NCBI RefSeq assembly: GCF_020283565.1
Contig: NC_060060.1
Span: 17,608,001 to 17,672,000, forward strand
Direction: 5' to 3'
Origin: Trifolium pratense
Taxonomy: Eukaryota; Streptophyta; Magnoliopsida; Fabales; Fabaceae
DNA: 64,000 bases
Part shown: positions 24,828 to 36,102 of the stretch, one piece after another
Layout of the letters: each line of letters opens with the position of its first letter
Position numbering within the stretch: position 1 is the stretch's first letter
The notes under the pieces: model-generated
The model's database searches: none
The model's input: only the letters and a program-made list of their open reading frames with translations
What the model was told of the DNA's origin: nothing
Translations under genes and position numbers: made by a program

Positions 24828-25166
24828 TTATTTAATATAGAGGCTAAATTGATAATAAGTGGTAAAAATATAACGATTATATTGTTTCATGGCTATGGTT
24901 TAGTGGTTGTTTGGCCGTAAGTCCCCCCTTTTTTTTTTCTTTTTTCCTGTTGGTGTATGCATCTTATTGTATCTATTCAAAACATATAATAATTTTTTTT
25001 GTATCGTAAGAAATTGAGCACCCTTTATACTCTCTTATAATATATTTTTACTTATAAAAAAATAAAGTCAATAACTTTTTAAACATCATAAACTCAAAGT
25101 TTTACTTGAGAACACTATGCAAAAGCCATCATCAACTAATTTCACAGTTTACTCTTTGTTTCTTTA
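24828..25166. repeat. Direct duplication, copy B (empty hAT site)
   Basis: Second copy of the segment described at 20056. It contains one uninterrupted GTTTCATG (24884-24891) exactly where copy A carries the hAT element. It begins directly at the CTAG end of the Helitron-like element. Confidence 0.9.
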
Positions 25167-25908
25167 ACCCAAGAGGCTTGAAGCTAACATTTACTAAAAG
25201 AAAAAACTAAAATTTATCATACTTTCCAAAAAAAAAATTACAAGTCATCATAGTAACAAATTTGGCAAATCTTAAAGTTTTAAATTTTTACATAAATACT
25301 TGGAGTATTTTTTATTTTAGTAAGATAAGATAAGATTTGTTTACCCATATTTTTCATTCCTTTTTTATTGATCCATTATTAAGAAATAATAATCTTGTTG
25401 GGTATGGGACCATCAACCATGTCCTCTATTGTTGAGTTGCTTAGAAGTCTCATTCTAGATGTGAAAATGCCTTCAATGTGTCTACAACTCTCCATTACAA
25501 CTCGTCAACAGACAACAACTCCCAACAATCACATTCACCTTTTTTATTCTTCTTTAACACACACACCACAACATTAAATTAAATTCTATAAAAAAAAAAA
25601 TTAACCTATGGTTTTCTCGTTATTTTGAACGTATACCATATACCATTACCAATTCATAAAAAACAAAATCAAAAACCTACTTGGTTGGTCTAATTGTGAA
25701 AATTTGAAACCTGTCATTTGTTTTAAGGTGTGGTTAGTATATATAGCTAGAAATTCCACCTTTTTGGTGGTTAGTATATATTTTACTCTTAAGAATAATA
25801 TTTCCGATAAATAATAATGAAAATTTTGTTCTCTGATATTTTAAAAAAAAATTATGTTTAGTTAATATTTTTTTTGAAGAAGTATGTTTGGTTAATATTA
25901 ACTATATT
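25167..25908. other. Intergenic, no gene seen
   Basis: AT-rich. The ORF at 25395-25577 has no family features. Confidence 0.45.
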
Positions 25909-26455
25909 CCTACGAATTATTGATAAAATTAAGTAAATGAAAAGTTATTTAAAATGTATTCTCATGTTTATGAGAATTTTAATCTCTCGCGGAACAAAAT
26001 CATGGAAATAATAGAGGTTATTGGAGTTTTTTTTTGTCAGGTAGCATAATGGTTAGAAATTTCATTTTTAAGACGGTCTAGTGCTCAAAGTCACTAGGTT
26101 TGGTCTAGTATTTTTTTTTGTCAAGTAGCATAATGCTTAGAACCTACGAATTATTGATAAAATTAAGTAAATGAGAAGTTGTTAAAAGTTATTTAAAATG
26201 TATTCTCATGTTTATGAGAACTTTAGTCTCTCACGGAATAAAATCATGGGAATAATAGAGGTTATTGGAGTTTTTTTTTGTCAGGTAGCATAATGGTTAG
26301 AAATTTCACTTTTAAGATGGTTTAGTGCTCAAAGTCACTAGGTTTGGTCTAGTGTTTTTTTTTTTTTGTCAAGTAGTATAATGGTTAGAAATTTCACTTT
26401 AATCTCTCACGGAATAAAATCATGAAAATAATAGAAATTTCACTTATAATCGAAA
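25909..26455. repeat. Tandem repeat, ~234-bp unit, 2.3 copies
   Basis: Units starting CCTACGAATTATTGATAAAA recur at about 25909 and 26143, and a partial third unit begins near 26370. Each unit contains GTAGCATAATGGTTAGAAAT, which looks like a tRNA/SINE A-box (TRGCNNAGYGG-like), and ends in a T-run followed by GTCAAGTAG. Confidence 0.8.
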
Positions 26456-26910
26456 CAAAATCCTCAATGTCAAGAAGTTTGATCTAGTACTTAAGAGTTT
26501 GAATATTATGTATGAGGTATTGTGTGATCTTCTATTCCATCATAAACAAAACAAAAACTCATCAAATTTGTTTATCTTAAGGTCTCAAATTCACATATTC
26601 ATAGATCAATCAATCGACTCGAATTATGTAAGGTCACAAATGAGTGACTTCATGCATTCAACAACTTTATAATTATCTGGTTGAACAATTGTGATTTGTT
26701 AATAAAAATTTAATATTAAACAGAAAACAAAAAATTGTCATGAAATAAGAATTATCCAATCTTAATCAAACAGTTTTAATAGTCGAATATTGATTGAGTC
26801 TACAAACTTATAAAAACAACAAACCACTGAGTAGACAACAAACACGAACCGTTACCCAAAACACGGTGTTTTGATTTCACTAAACCCAACAGTCACTACT
26901 CTCATTTAAT

Positions 26911-26955
26911 TAACCATGGTTAGTTTTCTCACTAAATGTATTTAACCATGGTTAA
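26911..26955. promoter_or_regulatory. Twin palindromes upstream of the 27095 gene
   Basis: TAACCATGGTTA (26911-26922) and TTAACCATGGTTAA (26942-26955) are perfect palindromes 31 bases apart in the same phase, 140-185 bases before the start codon. AACC/GGTT cores resemble plant MYB/trihelix sites. The regulatory role is inferred from position and symmetry only. Confidence 0.4.
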
Positions 26956-27094
26956 CTCTCCTTTTCTCTTCTTTTAAAATCCTCACCCACTCATCGAAAA
27001 CGAGAGAAAATCACAAAATCAAAACCCACCAAAAAACAGAGAAACCAAACAGAGAGAAAAAAGAAAGAAAAAAAACTGAAACAGGAAGAAGAAA

Positions 27095-27772
27095 ATGGCA
27101 TTGTATCTAGATGAAGAAGAGATATGGAAATGTCTAAAACACCCTTCAAAGCGAAGGAAGATTGGAATTTGTCCAGTCTGTCTCCGTGAACGTCTCGCAA
27201 CTCTCTGCCCTGATTGCGCAAACGTCCGGCCGTGTTCTTGTTACGCAACAACTTCTTCTTCATCTTCATCAGCATCTTCATCGTTCTCTCGATTTTCAGT
27301 TTCCGGTGAAGGTGTCGGCGTTGTTGGTAAAGTTCATAATCTCATCGATCGTGAGCCGTCTCTTCGTCGTTCTCGCTCCTTGGCTATTCCTTTTCTCCGA
27401 TCACGATCGAGATTCTCTGGCGCCGGTAAAGAAATTGAACCTGATAGAAATTCGCCGGTGATTAATGGAAGTAGGTCGGCGAGGTCGTTTTGGTCGCTGT
27501 TTAAGACGCATAAGAGTAATAGAGGAAGTGAATCGGAGCATGATTGGGAGTCGAAGAAGGTTTTGACGGAGGAACGTGACGGTGATATGAGTAGAAAAGC
27601 TGTTATGGCTAGGTCAAGATCGGTGGCTGTGACGGCGGTTTCCGGTGACGGTGATTTCAGAGCACCGCGTTCGAAAGGGAAGGGATGGTATTTTCCGAGT
27701 CCGATGAAGGTTTTCCGGCAATCAAAGGCTTCTAAAGTTGTTCAGGAACGTTCTCCTTTGTATAGAGGTTGA
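27095..27772 (+). CDS. Cys- and Ser/Arg-rich plant protein of unknown function (possible OCTOPUS/DUF740-like motif)
   Basis: Intronless 225-residue ORF. The start is the first ATG after a purine-rich leader and the reading is clean. Near the N-terminus is a Cys/His cluster: C13, HP at 16-17, C26, C29, C38, C41, C47, C49, with GICPVCLRERL between. This HP...GFCP.CL.ERL pattern recalls the N-terminal motif of plant DUF740/OCTOPUS membrane-associated proteins, but the protein is shorter and lacks the rest of that family, so the link is tentative. A Ser run (residues 53-66) follows, then several RSRS patches (such as RRSRSLAIP and RSRSVAVTA), which look like phosphorylation or 14-3-3-type sites. 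There is no signal peptide or membrane segment. It has higher G+C than its flanks, as expected of a real exon. Function unknown. Confidence 0.85.
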   Translation: MALYLDEEEIWKCLKHPSKRRKIGICPVCLRERLATLCPDCANVRPCSCYATTSSSSSSASSSFSRFSVSGEGVGVVGKVHNLIDREPSLRRSRSLAIPFLRSRSRFSGAGKEIEPDRNSPVINGSRSARSFWSLFKTHKSNRGSESEHDWESKKVLTEERDGDMSRKAVMARSRSVAVTAVSGDGDFRAPRSKGKGWYFPSPMKVFRQSKASKVVQERSPLYRG

Positions 27773-28461
27773 AAATTTTGTAGATTATGATATAATGAAA
27801 AATAGTAACAATATTAATTAACTCAAAAATATTAATTTTACTTTTTGTTATTTTTAATTCCATTATTATGCTCTTTGATCATTATGATTTTGATCATATA
27901 ATTCTGATTATAGTGTTTTATGCCTGAAATCCAGTGGCTGAAAAAATGTTGAATTTGGTGTACAGATATGAACAGTGACAAAAACGGTTATGGTTATATT
28001 TGAGTTGTTGTCTATTTATTTATCTTGCATTTCTTTTTCTTCTTCTTTATGAAAATGGTATATCTTGGCTTTTCATTCAAGATTCATTAAAAATAAGTAC
28101 TTATGCTGCTTATTTCTCTTTCTTTAAAAATGTAGAAGTTGAAAAGAAGAAAACAATGCTGAACTGACTTCTATAGTGTAAGAAAAATAAATGAAAATCA
28201 TGAAATTATTATAGTTTAGTTATGAATTTGTGATTTTATTAAAAGTTATTTTGGAAATTGAGAGCATATCATCAACTCCAAAACTGTAATAATGAAGGTA
28301 ACTAAAGTTACTAGCATTTGTGAGAATCCAATCATGTTGTAGTTGCTTATCATCATTGAGAGAATCCAATCATGGTTGTTTTAAGATTAATAATGATAGT
28401 TTATGGGTAAGTAAGTTCAACTGGTTTGAAAGAAGAGGGAGGTTTTAAGAAAGTTGAATTA
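27773..28461. other. 3' flank and intergenic
   Basis: AT-rich 3' flank of the preceding gene. No other feature. Confidence 0.5.
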
Positions 28462-28587
28462 CTATTTCATTTGTTCCAAAATATAAAAATTGTTTAACAA
28501 AAGTTAAAATATATAGTGTAAAATTTAGACTTTGTTATATTAATTTTTGTTGATCTATTTTTATTTATATTTTGAAATGGACGGAGT
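28462..28587. mobile_element. Stowaway-like MITE, decayed ends
   Basis: TTCCAAAATATAAA near the left end pairs with TTTATATTTTGAAA on the right, and the right end carries GGACGGAGTTCA, a decayed complement of the CTCCGTCC terminus. Confidence 0.6.
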
Positions 28588-28599
28588 TCATTCATTCAC

Positions 28600-29165
28600 G
28601 CTGGCAATGGGAGTATTGCTATAAGAGGAATCATTATAGATATGAATTTGGTAAAATATTTTCATTCAATAATACTGTACAGACTCTAACAATGCTTTAA
28701 GTGGCCGAGCTTGTGGCTTTGAGGAATGAAATTCATTTCGCACACAACTTCTATTTGTGTGATATTTAGGTTAAATCTTCAATGGCTACTTCTTTGGTTG
28801 ATCCTGACGAGCTTGTGCTTTTGAGGAAAGAAATTCGTGTCGTGCACAACTTCTATTTGTGCGATTTTTTAGGGTATTGGAGGAATCATTATAGATATGA
28901 ATTTGGTAAACTGGTAAAATATTTTCATTCAATAATACTGTACATACTCTAACAATGCTTTAACTGGCCGAGCTTGTGGCTTTGAGGAATGAAATTCGTT
29001 TCGTAGCACAACTTTTATTTGTAAGATTTTTTAGGTTAAATTCTTTGGTTGATCCTGAATTGCTTGCTCCATTCTCTTGCATCCAATTCATTCTTGATGA
29101 GACTATGATGCTTCTCAAGCTTTTTAGATTGTCATCCTTTGGTGCATCTTGTCAATCGTGATTCA
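28600..29165 (+). pseudogene. LINE RNase H-like fragment, internally duplicated
   Basis: The reading 28976-29161 begins ALRNEI and contains LLKLF and similar runs, as in the RNase H-like (RVT_3) tail of plant LINE ORF2, where AELWAL.DGL is typical. A ~130-bp part (TGGCCGAGCTTGTGGCTTTG with its upstream GAGGAATCATTATAGATATG) is present twice, at about 28625-28740 and 28881-29000. Frames are broken. Confidence 0.5.
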
Positions 29166-32100
29166 AATAAATGTATGGATTTTATTACGCCCCATAACTC
29201 GTCGTTTATTCTTAGTACTTTTTAGAATTCTTTTTCTTTTGTTAGATACTACTCTCCATGCAGATTTCAAGAAGTGGTCTTCTTTTTAATTGTTAATTAA
29301 TTTCCAATATTACTGAAAAATACTATTAAGCACCAGCCACCAACTGATAAGGGGGTATGATTGGGTTGTACTGTGCTGTTTGTTTGGTTTGATTGCGAAC
29401 CTTAAGTGCCTTATAATTCATTATGTAAATCATCAAAATTTGATATGTTTGGTCCCACTTAACATGTGGTTACAGTCTTATATATATATTAATCATAAAA
29501 TGATTATCATTGTATATCTATATATCTTTTTCTAAGTTGTTAAGTCATTCTTGTCGTAATGGTATCCTAAAGAGTTGGTTGATGATGAATGTATAAGATT
29601 CAAAGTGGCTTATAAAATGTTACTAATATTTTGTGTTGAATTGTTTAGTGCAGAACAAACTTTGAACTTCTATTGGGCCCTCATAGTGGACGATATAAGT
29701 TGATACTAAAATAATCAGTCTAGTTTTAAAAGAAAAATTGTCGTGGTATGGTAAAAATTCAACGGCGTAGCAATTTAATTTGTTTCGTCAATGAATCAAC
29801 TGTCCAGGAATCCACAAAGTCAAAGGACAGGCACGTAATGTTTCACTCAAATAGAAGAACTGGTTGGTTTGGTTGTAGTTGAGCACGTGGTGTAATATTG
29901 TACTAGTATTTCCTAAATATGCTAATTGATTTTGTGGTCTTTGTCATATGTGCTAATTGTTAGATGTTTAAATACTTAGACATTCATATAGAATAGCTTA
30001 TAATCTTTGGATTACTAATTTGCAAAAGGTAAACAATTGTGAAACTTTTTTAATCGATTAAGTAATGAGTTAAATCGATTAAATCATGTTTGTATCGATT
30101 AAGTAGACGAGTTAATCGATTAAATTAAAAATGTGTGTCACATAAACACGATTTTGATCTATTGAACTTCATTCAAACATCAAATTTTATTCGTTTACTT
30201 CAATTTCGTGGAAGCCTACAAACAAGTAATGAGAACTAAAACTTATGAAAGACTTCCACTCGACGCTTCATGTGAAGCGAAAATCTTAACATTATCCGCA
30301 CATTGATCCCATGCGACCATGGCCAACGAATTCACCTTGCACGATTCATAAAAGTAGCATAAAATAAATAGTAATAACATCTCATCATTTTAATTATCTC
30401 TCTAGTAATTAAAAGGAAGAAAAAAAATGTATAAGAAGCATTCATGGAGTTATTAGAACAATTATTTTGTTCACATCTTTTCCTTCTCAAAGCAAGATAT
30501 AGTGGATCCCATTAACACTGACAAAATGCTATCAAGTATCAATCATTCTAAGGAATAAAAAGCATTCATGGATTAAAAACAGAGTACGTGCAATAATTTA
30601 TAAATCACAAAGTAAGTCATTCCCACAATTATTTCCTTTGGCAAAACTCAATATTGTGTCCAAGTTATCTTCACCAAACAAACGTACCCACAATATTTCT
30701 CTTTTTCTCCCTCAAGGAAGACCACAAAGTATCTAAGAGAAATATAAACAAACAAAAACATCCTCCGTGCATGATTTTGATGACACAATCACACAAATAT
30801 ACTTATGCATGATCCCAAAAACCGAAAGAGGGGAAAGTACACATGACCTTTAGCAGCGAATGGTAACTATCCATCATTGAACCCGCCAAAACAAACAAGG
30901 TAAAGTGATCAAGGGCAAGATTCAAAATTGAATTTTTTCCAAGATGAATCAGAAAGTTTTTTTTTTTCTCTACCGTTGAGTATGGCTTATATGCATCAGG
31001 AATAGCCTGGGAGCGGCCAAGGAGCTGAGATAGTGGAGCGAAGCAAAACTCCGACGGTACGGTTCAGGTGTATTTGTTGTTGTTATCTGGATCAAATTAT
31101 TATTATAAATATTGTTTGTAACACTGAAATTCTAATTAATTCATTTATCTAATAAAAATGTGTTTTAACGAATTCTACAGTCGAAGACGTACCAAGCACT
31201 TAGGGAACTCCATTATCAAAGTTATTGTATGTTCATTATGTTCTTATATCATTTTATTACTAGTTGTTCCACATTTACTCTATTAATTTTTTTGATATTC
31301 TACAAATTAAAAGAGAAACACCTTAAAATTACATGAACTTACTATGTTTATTGTGTATATTTCAAGTGGTTGTTGAGCTATTTGAATAAGTTTGTGAAAG
31401 AAATCTAAAATTCTAATTCTTAATAACAACACATTAGCTACAAAATTAATCATGTGATGTTTTTGCACTCTCATTTTATTTTTTTCATAAAAAAAAAGCT
31501 AAAAAAAAGAAAGAAAACTCAATGACTATGTAGTAATGAATACAAACACCTCAAAAAAATCTTAGTCACTATCATAGTATCATCACTATCTCATACTCCA
31601 GAAGGGCGTAAGTATAACTCTCTTGATCGATATAAATATTTTGTTTGTGGATAATTGATAAAAATATCTACTCCGCTTATAATTATAAATAAAGAAGGTC
31701 TAAATTTTAAACTACTAAATTAATTTGTTTTTGACCTAATTTTACATATAATTTATGTCAATAAAAATATATTAACATTTTTACCTTATCTTCGATATCA
31801 CGAAGAATGTGTCAAAATCATTGTGACTCATCGTGATTTTGCAAAAATCATATTCTATAGTAATCCACCCGTAAATTACACTCTATAACTTTTAAGAAAA
31901 TCACCATAAATTACCTTAATTTTGATATATCCATTGTGATATTAAAAATAGTCTTAAACTTAAGATCTATTTTGATTCTTGTGAGCCACATGAAACAAGG
32001 TTGCTTAAAGTTTTTTCAAGTAAAAGAACTTGGGAAACTTTGGGGCCACACATAGTAAGGACATGCCATGTGCAAAGTGACCCATATTACATGTGAAAGT

Positions 32101-32934
32101 TTCCATGCTGGATTTGGTTCAACTTTGAATCGCTAGTTCACACTGAACCTGGCTTTAGGATGTTGAAGAATAATTCAATTTTTTTGGATAATGTATTTAG
32201 ATATGGATCGTGGATATCTCTTGTTCTTACCACTTTTTCTCTTTTAAACGTGTTTTTGGGAGTTAAAGATTCCGTGCTTATGTCAAAAAAAAAAAAAAAA
32301 AAAAAAGATTCCGTGCCAATGGATGCGACAGACATACGCACACGAATGACGAACGTACACTTTCCTTTTTCAATTTTTCTTAAAATAAACACACATATTT
32401 TCTTTTTTCTTGAGACCAAATTTGCAAACAAATATATGTATAATTAATTGAGAGAATAAAATATTAGATTTTAAAATAGAGGATTAAAATTTCAGTTAAG
32501 CTAAAAATATGCTTAAAGTAATTAATTTTATTTATTTATATTTACTAAAAAAATGACTAATATGTTTATATGATCTAGTAGCTCATTTGTTAGAAATGTG
32601 TTAGTGTTATTTTTTTTGAATTTTGATTCTTTCTATCAGGAACTCTTTCATAAAATAATAATTAAGTGAATTTCAACCATCAAATATAAAAAATAAATAA
32701 GAGAGAGTTAAATTATAAAAGAAAAATGGATGGTGCACTTTAATGATAGATATTAGAAATAGAGAAAATTTGAGAGGATTCACGTCATTTTCTTTCATTT
32801 TTACTTTCTTTCATTATTATTTTATTGAAAAAGTTACTTTCTTTAATGTTTGCATGGTCAACACACACCTACCTAAAGCTTGCGAGCCGCTTAGAGTTAG
32901 CAAAGCACTGTAGTAGCGTCGAAACCCTATGTGC
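29166..32934. other. Long intergenic stretch, no gene seen
   Basis: AT-rich. It holds a cluster of ATCGATTAA motifs (30051-30124) and a run of about 22 A (32286-32307). No ORF has domain features and no terminal repeats could be paired. Confidence 0.5.
30051..30124. repeat. Four ATCGATTAA motifs
   Basis: ATCGATTAA occurs four times in 74 bases (starting near 30053, 30074, 30094 and 30115), three of them as AATCGATTAA, with spacings close to 20 bases. The core is palindromic (ATCGAT). Function unknown. Confidence 0.6.
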
Positions 32935-33534
32935 CAATGGCGGATCCAGGACCCCGAGTTAGCGGATGCAAACTTTTTTTTTATTAATTAATAATTATTA
33001 AATAAAATAATAAATATTAAAATATGATATATATTAATTTTTTAATTTTAATAACCACATCAAATTTTAAATTTTAGTCATCATTGAAATTTTAAATAGG
33101 AACAATATATGCGTAAAAATAAAATAGGAACAATATAAATAATAATCAATTATTAATCATTTAGACACAAAACAACATAATAGCAAGTTATCGGTATAAT
33201 ATAAATATGTGCAAATAAAGAACAGGTCTTCCGCTGGTTGAATGGCTGAAGCAGTTTACTGTTACCAGAGGGCCATCAATTCTTTCCTTTATGGGGATGC
33301 ATTTTGACTTTTATAACAATAACAATTAAAAACAATAATAAAAAGCCAAATCAACATTAAGTGAACATTAATTGACGCGCGTGACTGAGATAATTATGGG
33401 CCAATGGTGCAAAATTGGTGCAAATTGAAAATTCCAGGGGGTGCAAAATTGAAATAAACAAAATAATTGGGCTAAATATCCAAGGTCCAGGGTGTGCAGG
33501 TTCACCCCCTCACACCTGAATAGATCCGCCCCTG
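32935..33534. mobile_element. Non-autonomous hAT element (600 bp)
   Basis: A perfect 8-bp duplication CTATGTGC stands at 32927-32934 and 33535-33542. The ends are CAATGGCGGATC and GATCCGCCCCTG, inverted with one base added or changed near the tip. The CAGGGGCGGATC-type end and 8-bp duplication identify hAT. The interior is AT-rich with no transposase. Confidence 0.88.
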
Positions 33535-33542
33535 CTATGTGC

Positions 33543-35386
33543 TATAATGTTGAGCCAATGACGCTAGTTTTGTTTGCCCTCGGAGAGTATCACCGTGTAT
33601 AATTACTCGTATATATCACCATAATTAAACTGTCATTTATTTGGATAGGATTTATGTTGGCTTCGTCGGGAGGCTCGCATCGAGATATGAGCACGAGTAG
33701 GTAGGCGACGGGGGGGGGGGGGGGGGGGTGGGGGGGGTGGGGAGGGGTGGCTGCCTTTTTGCCCAAGGAAAGTCTAGGTTGGCTTGGCTCCCAACTCAAT
33801 CTAACTAGACATCCTGCTCTCCATGTTGACTCTTTGCGTGGTTTTGAACTTGTCATTTTTTAAATAGAAAAAATATGTAAAAAGAACTATAAACAATATT
33901 TGAATTTGTCAACAAAGTTTCTTAGCAATTACTGGAATTATATGGCATGTCCATCCTAAGTTTGGTATCTTGCGTGATTTGAAGGTCACTGATTAATTAG
34001 TGTGTACAAATAGATGTGGTCCACTAGTCCTCTCAAAAATTAGTTCACGACTTTAACTTTCTGAACAAGAAAACACAAAAATTAAAAATTTTCCAGCAAA
34101 ATAAGGGTAGCATCAGAGATCCAATCTTAGCACTTAAGCTCAATAATTTTTATGTCGTGCCATCAAATCATACAAGAAGCAAGATTATTATAATTATTTG
34201 TTAGTTCTAAAAGATTAGGTGTGCGTTGTTGAAGCGTTGTTATCCTCATATAGTACTAAAAAGTGTTTCCAATCCTTTTCAAAATATCATTTGTGCTTGG
34301 CTTAATCACCATAATAGAAGTAGATTACTAAAACACTAGGTTACATGTTACTTGTTGTTGGGCTTCTTTGGCTTGTGTGACAAATATTCGCTTGCTAGAA
34401 TACATAAAGATGGAAAAATTCTCTTACCCTTCGTTTCTTTTCACCCTCTGAAATTTTATTTTTTTCCTTGCGTAAAAATTTCGGAATGCATTTTTCAAAA
34501 CTTTTTTGACATTAAGTTAATAGGTTTATGGAGTCCTCTCACATAAATGTTATTCAATTTCAACTTTTTCAATCAATATGAGACTTTTTACTCATATTTG
34601 ATAGATCTCAACATCTCCCCTCAAGTATGAATCTCTTTGTATCCACGATCCTGCGAAGATTAATGAAGTTAATTGTTGTATTAAATTTGTTGATAAATCT
34701 CAACATCTCTTTGTCGTATTAATGTTTTCTGTGAAATATTTCTTACAAATTGTAGAAAAAGATACACTTTAATTAGGGATATATTGGTAAAGAAATAATT
34801 AATGCCCTTAAAAATTTGAAAGATATCTTATTAAAAAAAATGACAAAGAGGGAGGAGGGCATAAGGTCACGGTCTTGCATAATCCACAACCGTAGAATCA
34901 CGTTGGATATGAGGATTTCTTATTTTTAAGACTTGGTATCGGACTCTAAGAACCAACTAATCCGAAGAAATCTTCTATCGTACATAATGAGGGGTTCAAT
35001 TGAAACCAAATATTTTCTCTATGTAAATTGACTCAATACAAAAAATGACACCAAAAATTATTCGAATCTCATCTTAGAGAAGCACTAAAGTTTTAAATTT
35101 TCCCCACTAGTAAAGGCCAACTCACGGGTTGACTTAGTTCTTTTGTCCTTTGAAGCCCAAATCCATGCTAATGGGCCTCTTCAAAAGAGCCAATATAAGA
35201 AGATGTTTTCTCTTCCGACATGTGATTCTTTTATACGTCTAATATTCTAATTTTGTCCTTGCATAAAAATTTGGTTCGTAGAAATCGAATTTTTTTTAAT
35301 GCAAATTCCGAGTAAATTTCAATTTCTAGAAATCGAAAAAAAATTCAAGCCAAAAAGAAAATTGGTTTCTAGAAACTGAATTTTTT
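33543..35386. other. Intergenic, with G-tract
   Basis: A nearly pure G run lies at 33710-33748 (interrupted by single T or A). The rest is AT-rich with no supported gene. Confidence 0.5.
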
Positions 35387-35561
35387 GAGGAGTGCTAGCA
35401 ACACACTCTTTAATAAACACACTCTCTTCTATTGGTTAAAATTTATATGGGTCTCATAAAAGTTATATGGGTCCACATTTTTTTTATGGAACCATGTGAA
35501 TTTCAACCAATAAAGAGAGTGTGTTGGAGTGTCTTTGTTAAAGAGTGTGTTGTTAAGGAGA
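35387..35561. mobile_element. MITE with ~55-bp inverted arms, directly upstream of the 35611 gene
   Basis: Left arm GCTAGCAACACACTCTTTAA, then ACACACTCTCTT, then CTATTGGTT. The right arm is the complement (AACCAATAAAGAGAGTGTGT, then AAGAGTGTGTTGTTAA). The centre contains two copies of ATATGGGTC. It ends 50 bases before the start codon of the next gene. Target duplication is not clear. Confidence 0.75.
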
Positions 35562-35610
35562 AATATCGTATAAGAATGTAAGAATCGCGATACTGCAAGG
35601 AAGAAGAAGC

Positions 35611-36102
35611 ATGGCGAAAGCGAAACCGCACTTGATCTTCGCATACGGAACGTTGAAACGAGGATTCCCCAACCACGGTTTAATGGAAGATCTAAAAACA
35701 AAAGACGACGCCGTTTTTATGGATACATGCTTTACGGAGAATCCGTATCCTCTAGTGATCGGACCCCATGGGATACCGTATCTGATCAACTTACCCGGAT
35801 CAGGTCAACGGGTGAAAGGAGAAGTTTACGCTGTATCGGATGAAGCCGTGATTCGGCTGGATGAATTCGAAGGTGTGAGAAATGGGTTTTATGAGAGGAT
35901 TCCGGTGGTGGTTGTAACTGAGGGAGGGGAGAAAGTGGAGGCAGAGGGGTATTTTGGGCATAGAAGTTTTGGAGAGAAGCTGTGGAAGATGAAGGGTGAG
36001 ATTGGGTTGATGGAATATGGGGTGGATGATGCGAAGGAATATGTGAGGAAAGAGGATAGACCTGGTTGCAAAAACAGTATTCTTGATTTTGTAATTCCTT
36101 AG
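35611..36102 (+). CDS. Gamma-glutamylamine cyclotransferase / AIG2-like protein
   Basis: Intronless 163-residue ORF. The N-terminal AYGTLKRGFPNH (residues 11-22) is the substrate loop of the gamma-glutamylcyclotransferase fold. PYPLVIG (45-51), LPGSG (61-65) and GEVYAV (70-75) follow as in the GGACT branch. E87 in DEFEG matches the catalytic Glu of that family. The known reaction of the family is to release 5-oxoproline from gamma-glutamyl amines such as gamma-glutamyl-lysine. Plant members are also called AIG2-like. There is no targeting signal, so it is probably cytosolic. Length is usual. The start is the first in-frame ATG and is followed by coherent homology from residue 7. The exact substrate in plants is not established. 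Confidence 0.92.
   Translation: MAKAKPHLIFAYGTLKRGFPNHGLMEDLKTKDDAVFMDTCFTENPYPLVIGPHGIPYLINLPGSGQRVKGEVYAVSDEAVIRLDEFEGVRNGFYERIPVVVVTEGGEKVEAEGYFGHRSFGEKLWKMKGEIGLMEYGVDDAKEYVRKEDRPGCKNSILDFVIP

Noticed and set aside
26030..26120. True SINE
   Set aside because: An A-box-like motif is present but a B-box (GGTTCRANNC) is not clear, so only the tandem repeat is called.
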